Of a DNA stretch of 64,000 bases, positions 36,152 through 44,641 are shown piece by piece. The notes under the pieces were generated by a model. The model was not told where the DNA came from and made no database searches. It was given only the letters and a program-made list of their open reading frames with translations. Origin of the DNA: Acidipila rosea. GTDB taxonomy: Bacteria > Acidobacteriota > Terriglobia > Terriglobales > Acidobacteriaceae. How positions within the stretch are numbered: the stretch's first letter is position 1; every line of letters begins with the position of its first letter. The stretch lies in the NCBI RefSeq assembly GCF_004339725.1, contig NZ_SMGK01000002.1, positions 806,001 through 870,000 on the forward strand. The letters are read 5' to 3'. The translations under genes and the position numbers were made by a program.

Positions 36152-36967
36152 TTACACCTTAAAGCGAGATTCGAACCACGAGATTACATATTCCACAGCA
36201 GCGCACATTGCTTTGATTTCAATGTCAAATCGCCCTCCTGGCGGTATCGGGATTTCATCGATAAATACCTCCAATTGAAGGGCAGTTTCAAATTTCACCT
36301 TACAGTGTTGCGTCAAATCAGCCCCTCTAATTTCAAAGAAGAGGAATGGCTCATCGCTTTCTAGAAAATTAACTCTGACACGTTTGATCCCTCGGATGGT
36401 AATGGTTTCGGGAGTCGGAAGATACCTGAAATCGAGTTCCGTGGGAAAGGCTGCGACCACATGCGGGAGCCTATGCCTGTCTTTTCTGGCGCAATCGTGA
36501 ATCAAAAGCAAGTGTGTCATGAAATCCCGCATTCCCAGGTCTGTCGTATTAGGAATGTTGTAAGGCTGAATAGATTTGATCCAAGCAACCAACTCGTTTG
36601 GGAAGTCCCGCTTGTCTATGGATACACGCTTGAATCTATCTTCAGTGCTGCAGATGGGGAATTCGAGAGTATCTGCTTTGATGGGGGGATCGGGATACTT
36701 GAGGAATACTGCGGCCTGATAAATCGTGGAATCAAGAGCAGAGCGCAAGTTATAAAAGAACTCTCCCAGTTCAAGAGCGAGAGTGTTTTCCCTCGAAAAC
36801 TTGGCGACGGCACGAGTGGCCCCAAATGTCCAATCGCTGTCTGGCTCAGTGACGAATTCGTAGGCGTCTGGACTGCAGATTCTTTCCCACTCAGCCTGAA
36901 AAGCTTTGAGGTGGAATACAGCCCTATCTAGTCGCTTCCAGCTGTCTGGGAACGATCGGCGATCCAT
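36152..36967 (-). CDS. Hypothetical protein with NLRSALD motif
   Basis: A 271-residue soluble protein. The N-terminal half is helical and holds ELGEFFYNLRSALDSTIYQA, which matches a widespread bacterial family of unknown role with a conserved N-L-R-S-A-L-D segment. The C-terminal half appears beta-rich (ETITIRGIKRVRVNFLESDE). The gene is poorer in GC than its neighbours and lies in an accessory block with the RES-Xre pair, so horizontal origin is plausible. ATG at 36967; no strong ribosome-binding site. Confidence 0.65.
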   Translation of the reverse strand: MDRRSFPDSWKRLDRAVFHLKAFQAEWERICSPDAYEFVTEPDSDWTFGATRAVAKFSRENTLALELGEFFYNLRSALDSTIYQAAVFLKYPDPPIKADTLEFPICSTEDRFKRVSIDKRDFPNELVAWIKSIQPYNIPNTTDLGMRDFMTHLLLIHDCARKDRHRLPHVVAAFPTELDFRYLPTPETITIRGIKRVRVNFLESDEPFLFFEIRGADLTQHCKVKFETALQLEVFIDEIPIPPGGRFDIEIKAMCAAVEYVISWFESRFKV

Positions 36968-37125
36968 GTCATCACGATTTTCTCATACGTGACGAGAGGG
37001 GATAATTGCCATGGAGTCATTGCGATTACAGTCGTTGCCGCGCTGGGATGGATACTACTCACCTACGCCACCGGGTGAGCAGGCAAACCGCGACCAGCCA
37101 ATTCCGCTGCGCCGTCCACCCCGCA

Positions 37126-37317
37126 CTAAACCCGAAGTCTCACCGCACTCGTCAAAGCCACCACCAACTCCTCGTCTGACAGGGTTCCCACTCGCGCCGT
37201 GATCGTCGCCCCATAACTCTCGTAGACGATGATGGCATCGTCCTCAGCGGCGTAGACGACCGCGCCCTTCCAATCGGTGATGGCGACCCGCGTTCCTTCT
37301 TTCGTCACGGTATACAT
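37126..37317 (-). CDS. Small hypothetical protein, 63 residues
   Basis: The frame begins MYTVTKEGTRVAITDWKG and ends LVVALTSAVRLRV. GGAGAG stands 3 bases before the ATG, which favours translation. It follows the RES toxin gene on the same strand after 56 bp and may be part of that transcript. No recognised domain. Confidence 0.6.
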   Translation of the reverse strand: MYTVTKEGTRVAITDWKGAVVYAAEDDAIIVYESYGATITARVGTLSDEELVVALTSAVRLRV

Positions 37318-37373
37318 GGGCTCTCCTCGCGGCGCCAATTTTACGCCCGCCCTCTCGCGTCCGAGAAGCAGCC

Positions 37374-38159
37374 TTAATGCCCGTCCCGCGCAAACACCGC
37401 CCGCGACTTCGACCACACCAGCCGATATCGGTTGCCCCTCCGCACATTCGACACCACGCTCGGCCTGAAGCACGCGAGGCATGTTCCACTCGGCCTCCGC
37501 ACACTCGGGTAGATCACCCCCAGCGACCCCATCTCCAGCAGCCGCACCGTCAGCCGCTGCGACTCGATGTAGCTCCCGCCCTCCAGGCACGCGGCAAACT
37601 CCTCGCGCCCCCGTAGATCGTGAAAGCTCCCCGTAAAGTCCGCGAGGTACTCGTCATACTGCGTCTCCTCACGCTCAGTCCAGTTGATCTCCGCAAACTC
37701 CAGCGTCTTGTGGAAGATCACCTCCGCCTTCGCCGTCGCAATCTCAAAGGCCGCATACCACGCCCCCCGCTCCGACGTTGAAAACCGCGCCCCCATCGGG
37801 TTCGGGTGCGCAAAGGCAGCGTTGATGATCCGGTAGTGCGGCACCTGGAAGACAAGCTCCCGCTGCGAGATTCCCGGCAGCTGGTTCTCCTCTGCCTCCA
37901 GTCGCGCGTTCGTCGCGTTGTCCAGTTCAAAGATCGCCTGCAGGTGCTGGTCGTCGTCCGCGATCCGCGTCAGCACTGACTCATAGTTGCTGCCGTACTT
38001 CGCCGGCAGCAGCCTGTGCGTGTCGAATCGGCGCAGCGCCGTCACCGGCGGCAGCCCGGTCGGCGTCTCTCCGGCGGGCAGCGGCAGCTCCGGATGAGCC
38101 TCTCTCTGCGCCCTCACGCTCTCGAGCGTACTGGCGCGCGGGTCCTCGTTCACCGTCAT
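37374..38159 (-). CDS. RES-domain toxin of a RES-Xre toxin-antitoxin system
   Basis: A 261-residue protein with a RES domain. The key positions are visible: Arg in NPMGARFST, Glu in TAKAEVIFHKTLEFA and Ser in GVIYPSVRRPSGTCLACFRP. RES toxins degrade NAD+ by a fold related to ADP-ribosyltransferases. The ATG at 38159 overlaps the antitoxin stop by 4 bp, the usual arrangement with antitoxin first. An N-terminal extension of about 40 residues precedes RRFDTHRLLPAKYGS. An in-frame start further upstream would lie inside the antitoxin gene and is rejected. Confidence 0.85.
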   Translation of the reverse strand: MTVNEDPRASTLESVRAQREAHPELPLPAGETPTGLPPVTALRRFDTHRLLPAKYGSNYESVLTRIADDDQHLQAIFELDNATNARLEAEENQLPGISQRELVFQVPHYRIINAAFAHPNPMGARFSTSERGAWYAAFEIATAKAEVIFHKTLEFAEINWTEREETQYDEYLADFTGSFHDLRGREEFAACLEGGSYIESQRLTVRLLEMGSLGVIYPSVRRPSGTCLACFRPSVVSNVRRGNRYRLVWSKSRAVFARDGH

Positions 38160-38605
38160 CCACCGCGGCGCGCATCGAGCAGCCTGCGCACCACCTCCAT
38201 CGCCGGTGTCCCGCCCTGCAGCATGTAGGCCAGCGGCGTCCTTCCGCCGAAGATCGGGTTCGAGTTCTCCAGCTGCACCCACTTATCCGCCAGCCGTGGC
38301 CCATAGAGGATGTTCAGCGCCTTGAAAATCCCCACCAGGTAGGAAATCCGCGTCAGCCGGTCCTGTTCGAGCGCCCGCTGCGGTGACTGCTTCAGCTGGT
38401 AGTAGGCTCCGTTTGAGATCCCTCCCAGCAGCTGCCGCGCATCCTCATCCCTCACCTGCCACTTTTCCATCATGTTGAAGAAGGCCCGCAGCGCCGGAGC
38501 CGACAGCCGCCGTCGCTCCTCCAGCCGGGATAAATCCGGCATCGCCGGCGGCGCATAGAGCGTCGCCGGATAATTTGTCGCCTGCCCTTGGGATGCTTTT
38601 GCCAT
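38156..38605 (-). CDS. Xre/MbcA/ParS-type antitoxin of the RES-Xre system
   Basis: A 149-residue protein. A helix-turn-helix region (about residues 30-80, with DARQLLGGISNGAYYQLKQ) is followed by the MbcA/ParS C-terminal toxin-binding domain, with the hallmark NPIFGGRTPLAYMLQGG and VRRLLDARR. It should neutralise the RES toxin and repress the operon. The ATG at 38605 has GGAG 4 bases upstream; a GTG at 38614 is rejected. Antitoxin and toxin overlap by ATGA. Confidence 0.87.
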   Translation of the reverse strand: MAKASQGQATNYPATLYAPPAMPDLSRLEERRRLSAPALRAFFNMMEKWQVRDEDARQLLGGISNGAYYQLKQSPQRALEQDRLTRISYLVGIFKALNILYGPRLADKWVQLENSNPIFGGRTPLAYMLQGGTPAMEVVRRLLDARRGG

Positions 38606-38608
38606 AAA

Positions 38609-38644
38609 CTCCACTTGTGGATAAGTATAGCTCCAAAAGTGGAG
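38609..38644. promoter_or_regulatory. Inverted repeat, probable RES-Xre operator
   Basis: CTCCACTT (38609-38616) and AAGTGGAG (38637-38644) are exact reverse complements with a 20-base spacer, directly before the antitoxin start. The near arm covers the ribosome-binding site. Autorepression by the Xre antitoxin at such a site would fit known systems. Confidence 0.5.
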
Positions 38645-38720
38645 AAAGAAGAACGATTATCGCTCGCCCTCTCTTTTGCACCATGCGCGGTGCAGTCTTC
38701 CGCGCACGTTTCCTGCCAAT

Positions 38721-39986
38721 TCAGCGCGCATCGACCTCTGCGTGACTCTGCCGGATGATCCCCGGGCCGTTCGCCGCGTTGATTACCACATGCGACATCG
38801 CCACGTCAGCATCGCGAATGGTCAGACCACTCTTCGCGCCTATGGTGATATTGCTCAGCTTCACCTTCTTCACCGGACTCTCCGGCAGCCCCACAATTTC
38901 GCCCGCCTCCCGCGCCCCCGTGATGGTCACGTTCTTGATGTTGATGTTGCGAAAGCGCGGCGTGTGCATGCTCATCGGCTGCGCCGTATCCGTCGCCGGA
39001 ATCCTCGGGTAGTACTCTGTGATCAGCAGCGGCATCGGCACATTGATGATGCGGATCTTGTCATAGTTCAGGTCGTAGAGATCGTTGCCGCGCCCGCGAT
39101 TGGACTTGATCCTGATACCGTTCGTCGTATTCTCGATGGTGATATTGCTGGCCTTCAGGTCATGCACTCCGCCCGCCACCTCGCTGCCGATCGAGAGCCC
39201 GTGCCCATGTAGAAAATGCGAGTTGCGGATCACCACGTGCGACGTTGCGATATTCGGCTCGCCCCGCTCCACCAGCCCCGATTTGATCGCGATGTCGTCG
39301 TCGCCCGTGTCGATCGTGACCTTCTCGATCAGCACGTGATCGCAGGAAAAAGGATCGATGCCGTCTGTGTTCGGCGCATTCGAAGGGTTCCTGATCGTCA
39401 CCCCCTTCACTGTCAGATAGCTGCAGATGAAGCAGGTAATGTTGTACATCGGCGAGTTCGTCACCGTCAGGCCTTCAATCCGAACGCGCTGCGAACGGGT
39501 AATATCGATCAGGAACGGGCGCGGATGGCCTTCGCTGCCCAGCGTGTCATGCACCTTCTTGAACTTCCGCGCCATTTCCCACCACGCCTCGCCGCTGCCG
39601 TCGATCGTTCCCTGGCCGGTAATGCTGATGTTTGTCTGCGAACTGGCGTGGATCAGAGCCACGCGCCGCCACGGCGCATCTTCCCGCAGTGGGTAGTCCT
39701 CCATATTCTTTGAGCCCAGCAGCACCGCGCCCTTGTCAATCTCCAGGTTCACATAGGACTTCAGTTCGAGTGGAGCGCTCAGGAATGTGCCGCCCTTTAG
39801 CACTACCCTGCCGCCGCCGCGCTCGCTGCAGTCGTCGATAGCCGCCTGGATCGCATGCGTATCCATCGTGACGCCGTCCGCCTTGGCCCCGTAGTTCTGT
39901 GCGATACAGGTGTGGTGGTGAGACTCGGCCACCGCCGTCAGGGGCAGCAGCCCCAGCATTACAATCGCAACTGCGAGACGCGTCAT
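38721..39986 (-). CDS. Glycoside hydrolase family 28, polygalacturonase-like
   Basis: A 421-residue secreted enzyme with a signal peptide (MLGLLPLTAVAES). Family hallmarks are NTDGIDPFSC, DTGDDDIAIKSG (catalytic Asp residues), GHGLSIGSE and GIRIKSN. These hydrolyse alpha-1,4-galacturonan or related pectin chains in a right-handed beta-helix. The ATG at 39986 has AAGGAAG upstream and starts the signal peptide; the longer frame to 40112 would overlap the next gene. It lies downstream of the SpoIIE-type phosphatase on the same strand. Confidence 0.93.
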   Translation of the reverse strand: MTRLAVAIVMLGLLPLTAVAESHHHTCIAQNYGAKADGVTMDTHAIQAAIDDCSERGGGRVVLKGGTFLSAPLELKSYVNLEIDKGAVLLGSKNMEDYPLREDAPWRRVALIHASSQTNISITGQGTIDGSGEAWWEMARKFKKVHDTLGSEGHPRPFLIDITRSQRVRIEGLTVTNSPMYNITCFICSYLTVKGVTIRNPSNAPNTDGIDPFSCDHVLIEKVTIDTGDDDIAIKSGLVERGEPNIATSHVVIRNSHFLHGHGLSIGSEVAGGVHDLKASNITIENTTNGIRIKSNRGRGNDLYDLNYDKIRIINVPMPLLITEYYPRIPATDTAQPMSMHTPRFRNINIKNVTITGAREAGEIVGLPESPVKKVKLSNITIGAKSGLTIRDADVAMSHVVINAANGPGIIRQSHAEVDAR

Positions 39987-40056
39987 CGTTCGTCTTCCTT
40001 TAAGAGTGGTTAGACCACGCCGGATTATACCTGCCCCACCGAAACCCTGTCTCCAC

Positions 40057-42177
40057 TCATCGCTGCCGCGCCAGCACCAGCGTAATGTCATCCGGCTGCT
40101 CCTGCGACCCAATCCACGCCCGCAGAGCGTGCATCACCTGTTCTGATATGGCCTCGAGCGGCAGATGACGATGTCTGCGCACCACTTCCAGCAGTCGCTC
40201 TTCCCCGAAATCTCCAAACTCGTTTTCAGGCTCCGTAACGCCGTCGCTATAGGCGATCACGATGTCGCCGCTGTACAGAGTCTCGGTTCCCTGCTCATAA
40301 TCCGCCCCGTCAATCAGCCCCACCACGGTGCCGCCGCAGTCAAGCCTCGTTACGGAGTTATCCGCGCGCAGCACGAGCGGCGGAAGCTGGCCGCCATTGG
40401 AATACACCAGCTGATGGCTGTTCCCATCGTAGTGCGCAAGAAAGAGCGTGGCATACTTCTCCGGCTGCGTACTGCGGTAGAGATGGCGATTCAGCATCGC
40501 CAGCACCCTCGCCGGATCTTCAAACAGAACGCCGCCTTCATTGTCATCCGACTTCAGAGCCGCGCCGAGCTTCGCCGGGTTGGGCGCCACCAGTTCTTCG
40601 CCGGCAAAGCGGTAGGCGCGAACCGCGGAGTGCAGCGTAGCCATCAGCAATGCAGCCGAGATGCCCTTGCCACTGATGTCGCCAAGCGCGATGCCGAGAG
40701 CCGAATCGCGAAACACCAGAAAGTCATAGTAGTCGCCACTGACGCTGCGCGCTGGATAGCAGACGCCATACAGATCCAGCATCGGCATCGAGACCCTGCT
40801 CTGAGGGAAGAGATTCGCCTGCACCTCCTGCGCGATCGCCAGCTCATTCTGCATGCGCTCTTTCTCGCGCTGCTCGGCAAGCAGCCGCTCCAGAGAAGAG
40901 GTCATGCGGTTGAAGGAGTGGCTCAGCGTGGCGAGCTGGTCATTCCTCGTCACCTTGATGCGGTGGGCAAGATTGCCTTTATCGATCGCCACCGTGGCGT
41001 CATACAGGTCATTGACCGAGCGCGTGATCGTGCGGTTCAGGCGCATGGCCATGAAGAAGGCAATCAGCTCCAGCAGCCCAAAGAAGATTGCGATGCCGAT
41101 AAGCAGATCCTGCACAATGGCGGCAATCTTGAGCGACGTAATGAAGAGCCGCTGATAGAGCAGCGACGGGCGCGAGTTGACCTGCGTCAGCGTCTCGTGC
41201 AGCTTGCCGGTTGTCCAGTCGATAGTCTCAAGGGGTGCGTAGAAACGTACCGTGACATCGTAGAAATTCTGCGGCTTGGGCAGGATGCCGCCGGTAATCG
41301 TAAATGCGCGAACTTCCTGCTTGAGCAGCTTCTTATCTGCCTCGGATCGCGTCGCGACGGCCTCGGCGGACTGGGAATCATCCAGCCCCACATTCGGCAT
41401 CACGGTGATCGTGCCCAGCCCGCGCGCCACCCGATCGACGTTGCCCTTTTCAAGCGGCATGCTGGAGATCACTATAGTGCGATGCCCGTCCAACTCCTGT
41501 ATGTCGATGGCGCGCAGATAGAGCTTGTTGTGGTCCAGCACGACAGCGCGGAAACGATCCTTGGCCCACGCAGGCACGCTGTCGATCTCATGGTCGCTGA
41601 CGCGCGCAGGCAGCACACCGATTTGTCTGCCATCCTGAAACACCGAAACTTTGAGATTGAAGAAGGTCTGCTCCGGACTCGTGTCCTGGATCTCAGGCAG
41701 AGTTATCTCCTTCAGCGTTCCCCGTGCCGCGTCCTCAACATGCGCAACGTGGAGGGAAAAATCCCGGTTGTTGGTTGCGATGTGTTCAAGCTCGGTGTTC
41801 ATGGCGGCGGTCGCGGCAAAAATAGCGAACTGGCCGGAGAACATGTAGAGAGAAATGATCGCCAGCATGACAAAGAGGACCAGCGGCGCCAACCCCATCA
41901 GCAAATAAGTAACGATCAGCCGATTGCGCACCTTCCAGAGCAGCCTGCCGAAGACCCATCTCCACACAAGCGGCAGGCAGGCTGCCAGGAGCAGCAAAAA
42001 TGTAAGGACACTCAGGGTTTCAAAAATGCTGCCTGCTGTGCCCGGCAGAAACTTGCCCAGGCTAAGCGCGAGATAGAGCATCAGCAGCCAGAAAGCAGTG
42101 CGATGCACCTTACTTGCAGGCGCTTCCCGGTGCAGCCGCCGAAAGATCTTTATTTCGAAGTCGCGCAGTCTACCCAT
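40057..42177 (-). CDS. Membrane-bound PP2C/SpoIIE-type phosphatase with HAMP domain (RsbU-like)
   Basis: A 706-residue signalling protein. Two or three membrane segments lie in the first 130 residues, an extracytoplasmic sensor region follows, and another membrane segment is at about residue 365-390 (LLIGIAIFFGLLELIAFFMA). A HAMP linker (DLYDATVAIDKGNLAHRI) leads to a SpoIIE phosphatase domain with SVSGDYYDFLVF, LGDISGKGISAALLMA and VIAYSDGVTEPE, which carry the metal-binding Asp residues. It probably dephosphorylates an anti-anti-sigma factor. No anti-sigma partner is adjacent. The ATG at 42177 is chosen over an upstream GTG. Confidence 0.9.
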   Translation of the reverse strand: MGRLRDFEIKIFRRLHREAPASKVHRTAFWLLMLYLALSLGKFLPGTAGSIFETLSVLTFLLLLAACLPLVWRWVFGRLLWKVRNRLIVTYLLMGLAPLVLFVMLAIISLYMFSGQFAIFAATAAMNTELEHIATNNRDFSLHVAHVEDAARGTLKEITLPEIQDTSPEQTFFNLKVSVFQDGRQIGVLPARVSDHEIDSVPAWAKDRFRAVVLDHNKLYLRAIDIQELDGHRTIVISSMPLEKGNVDRVARGLGTITVMPNVGLDDSQSAEAVATRSEADKKLLKQEVRAFTITGGILPKPQNFYDVTVRFYAPLETIDWTTGKLHETLTQVNSRPSLLYQRLFITSLKIAAIVQDLLIGIAIFFGLLELIAFFMAMRLNRTITRSVNDLYDATVAIDKGNLAHRIKVTRNDQLATLSHSFNRMTSSLERLLAEQREKERMQNELAIAQEVQANLFPQSRVSMPMLDLYGVCYPARSVSGDYYDFLVFRDSALGIALGDISGKGISAALLMATLHSAVRAYRFAGEELVAPNPAKLGAALKSDDNEGGVLFEDPARVLAMLNRHLYRSTQPEKYATLFLAHYDGNSHQLVYSNGGQLPPLVLRADNSVTRLDCGGTVVGLIDGADYEQGTETLYSGDIVIAYSDGVTEPENEFGDFGEERLLEVVRRHRHLPLEAISEQVMHALRAWIGSQEQPDDITLVLARQR

Positions 42178-42522
42178 CTCGTGCTGAGTGTATCGCGAGC
42201 GTCGCGCGGCTGCCGCTTGCAGGCCGGTAACCACTTAGCTACCGTAATCAGATTACCTATGTTCAGTGGCTTTTCGTAATTACACCCAATCATTGATAAC
42301 CATCACATTTTTTTACTTGCTTACACGTTTGATTCCTGCCATAACAGGATCACTGATTCGTAATCACTACATTGCGAATTAGTAATGTTTGCGGCAGGCC
42401 CACTTGGTGCATTTGTATAAAACGCTTCAAGCCGACCTCCTGGAGAGAAACTGCCGCTTGTATTATGAGCGGCTTTCATTATCTGGCACGGTTGGCATGA
42501 GGCATAGAAGAGAGGAGTTTCT
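42178..42522 (+). other. Upstream region of cspA with leader hairpins
   Basis: About 345 bases between divergent genes, without a convincing open frame. It is AT-rich. A hairpin GCCGCT/AGCGGC at 42453-42473 followed by TTTCATT lies about 50 bases before the cspA start. A long 5' leader that controls cold-shock translation is typical of cspA genes and plausible here, but the transcript start is not known. Confidence 0.4.
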
Positions 42523-42729
42523 GTGAAAGAACGCGGCGTAGTGAAGTGGTTCAACGGAGCGAAGGGCTTCGGATTTATTCAGCGTGCTACGGGAGAAGAT
42601 GTGTTCGTGCATTTCTCGGTCATTCAAGACAGCGGCTATAAAACGCTCAACGAGGGCGAGGCTGTTGAGTTCGAGTGCCAGCAAGGGCCCAAAGGACTGA
42701 ACGCCGCCAATGTCATTCGCAGTGCTTGA
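42523..42729 (+). CDS. cspA: Cold-shock protein
   Basis: A 68-residue single cold-shock domain protein. RNP1 is KGFGFIQ and RNP2 is VFVHFSVI. It binds single-stranded nucleic acid as an RNA chaperone. The start is GTG, with AGAGGAGTTTCT just upstream. Confidence 0.95.
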   Translation: MKERGVVKWFNGAKGFGFIQRATGEDVFVHFSVIQDSGYKTLNEGEAVEFECQQGPKGLNAANVIRSA

Positions 42730-42865
42730 TCGCCCGATGAGGCGGCTCTAAGCTGCGATCCTTCAGAGACCGCCTCTCCCGTCCAATCCACCGCACAAAC
42801 TTGAGCAGCGAGAACCTGGATCAGGACTCGCCCGGGCTCCAGCACGCGGCGTATACTCACCGGTG

Positions 42866-43285
42866 ATGTCAGAGAGAACGACGCCAATCCGCGTGCTGGT
42901 CGCCAAACCTGGACTGGATGGCCATGACCGCGGAGCCAAGGTAATCGCCCGCGCCCTGCGCGATGCAGGCATGGAGGTTATCTACACCGGTCTCCGACAG
43001 ACGCCTGAGATGATCGTCAACGCCGCCATTCAGGAGGACGTTGACTGCATCGGCCTGAGCATCCTGTCGGGTGCGCACAATGTCATTGTCCCGCGCATTG
43101 CCGACTTGCTCCGGGAGCGCGACGCGAATGACATTCTCCTCGTCCTTGGCGGTACGATTCCGTCCCAGGACGCCGAATTCCTGAAGTCTCATGGAGTAGC
43201 CGCCATCTTCGGCCCAGGCACCCCGCTCGATACGACTGTTCAGTTCATCCGCGCAAATGTGAGGGCTCGGGACGTTGTAGTTTAA
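42866..43285 (+). CDS. Cobalamin-binding small subunit of methylmalonyl-CoA mutase family
   Basis: A 139-residue stand-alone B12-binding domain. The base-off/His-on motif is visible as GLDGHDRG (Asp-x-His-x-x-Gly), with GLSILSG and LVLGGTIP completing the cofactor site. It matches the separate small subunits of acyl-CoA mutases (methylmalonyl-CoA, 2-hydroxyisobutyryl-CoA). The large catalytic subunit is not encoded in the window. An ATG at 42866 is preferred over the GTG just before it. Confidence 0.92.
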   Translation: MSERTTPIRVLVAKPGLDGHDRGAKVIARALRDAGMEVIYTGLRQTPEMIVNAAIQEDVDCIGLSILSGAHNVIVPRIADLLRERDANDILLVLGGTIPSQDAEFLKSHGVAAIFGPGTPLDTTVQFIRANVRARDVVV

Positions 43286-43340
43286 CGATTTTCCAACATG
43301 GCTCTCCGGCAGTTACTCTGTTGAGGAATTGAGGAGAACG

Positions 43341-44504
43341 ATGCCATCCACCGAATCCGCCCCCAGCACCGCAGAGCAGATGCTCGATTCCGTCACACCC
43401 CGCACTGCTCGCGAATACGAAATTGAAGAAAAATCCAACCGCCTGCACAACTGGCTCGACCAGAATGGCCTTGATGCGGTCCTGCTGCGGCGGCATGAAA
43501 ACATTGCCTGGGCCACGGCGGGTCAGGTCGAGGCTCGTGTGGCCATTCCCAGCGAGACTGCGGTTGTGGCCCTGCTGCTCACTCGCCAGGGACGCCGCTA
43601 CTATTTCGCCCCGGAGAACGAAGCCCCGCGCATGGCAGCGGAGGAGTTCGCCGGCCTGGGGTATGAGGCTGTGACTTTCCCATGGCACGCGGCCGATCTG
43701 CCTCATGCGGTCAAGCAGATTGCGGATCTGGCAAAAGTCGCCAGCGACATGCCCTTCGCGGGAACCACGCAGGTTAACCTGACTCCTCTACGCGCGCCGC
43801 TGACTGCCCCTGAGATCGACCGCTACCGCTGGCTGGCCCACGAAACAGCAGCCGCAGTCGAAGAGGCGCTGGTGGAGCTGGAACCGGGCATCACTGAGCA
43901 TGAGATGGAAGCGCTGGTGGGCGCTTCGCTGCTGGCCACGAGCATACTGCCTTCGGTACTGCTGATGGCCGTCGACGATCGCATCCTCAAATACAAGCAC
44001 GCTGTTGCGCGCGGCGCTGCCCTGCGCCGCTTCGGCATGCTCAACCTGTGCACGCGGAAGTGGGGGCTGGCGGTTTCCATTACCCGCTTCGTCCATTTCG
44101 GCCCGCTGCCTGCGGAGCTCGCCAGCGGATTCACCGCTGCAGCCAAAGTGAATGCTGCACTGCAGCACGCCACCCGTGAAGGCGCCACTGCTGCGCAGCT
44201 CTTCAGCGCGGCGCAGCAGGCCTACGCGGAGGCAGGCTATCCCGGCGAAGAGCAGTTGCACCACCAGGGAGGCGCGTGCGGCTATGTGGAGCGCGACTGG
44301 GTCGCTACACCTTCCGGCACACAGGTCGTCACGTCGCCACAGGCTTTTGCCTGGAATCCCAGCGTACGCGGCGGCAAGGTCGAAGACACGACCCTGTTGG
44401 CAAACGGAAAGATTGAAGTTCTGACTGCGACTCCGACCCTGCCGCAGGTGGAGACGATCGCAGGCGGCATCGCGTATCATTCCGCTGGCGTGCTCATTCG
44501 CTAG
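43341..44504 (+). CDS. M24-fold protein (creatinase/aminopeptidase P-like), probably not a metallopeptidase
   Basis: A 387-residue protein with an N-terminal creatinase-like domain (RLHNWLDQNGLDAVLLRRHEN) and a C-terminal pita-bread domain. At the places where M24 metallopeptidases have metal-binding Asp residues the sequence reads MLNLCTRKWGLAVSITRFVHFG, with Asn/Leu and Ser instead. The His of HHQGGACGY and the Glu of VEDTTLL remain, and the first Glu position reads Asn (AWNPS). The metal site is therefore largely lost, as in creatinase-type relatives. GAGGAGAACG precedes the ATG at 43341. It follows the B12-binding gene by 55 bp and may be co-transcribed. Confidence 0.85.
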   Translation: MPSTESAPSTAEQMLDSVTPRTAREYEIEEKSNRLHNWLDQNGLDAVLLRRHENIAWATAGQVEARVAIPSETAVVALLLTRQGRRYYFAPENEAPRMAAEEFAGLGYEAVTFPWHAADLPHAVKQIADLAKVASDMPFAGTTQVNLTPLRAPLTAPEIDRYRWLAHETAAAVEEALVELEPGITEHEMEALVGASLLATSILPSVLLMAVDDRILKYKHAVARGAALRRFGMLNLCTRKWGLAVSITRFVHFGPLPAELASGFTAAAKVNAALQHATREGATAAQLFSAAQQAYAEAGYPGEEQLHHQGGACGYVERDWVATPSGTQVVTSPQAFAWNPSVRGGKVEDTTLLANGKIEVLTATPTLPQVETIAGGIAYHSAGVLIR

Positions 44505-44641
44505 GCAGCCTGCAGTTGCCTGGGCCGGACGCAAAGGTGAGGGGTGGGTGCCGGAACCGCCTCTTGCCTGGCAACGGTCAGAGTAGTCACTGTTTTTGCA
44601 CGGAAACATGCTTTCATTAGCCTCTGGAGGAAACCGTTTTC

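Noticed and set aside
37011..37202. 63-codon plus-strand frame after the 271-residue gene
   Set aside because: Pro/Arg-rich translation without a domain or ribosome-binding site, overlapping the better supported minus-strand 63-residue gene.
40165..42279. 704-codon open frame on the plus strand opposite the SpoIIE phosphatase gene
   Set aside because: Antisense shadow: low-complexity Arg/His/Gln-rich translation, while the minus strand encodes clear PP2C and HAMP motifs.
42480..42500. TGGCACGG sequence before cspA as a second sigma-54 promoter
   Set aside because: The GC of the -12 element is not at the required ten-base distance from GG.
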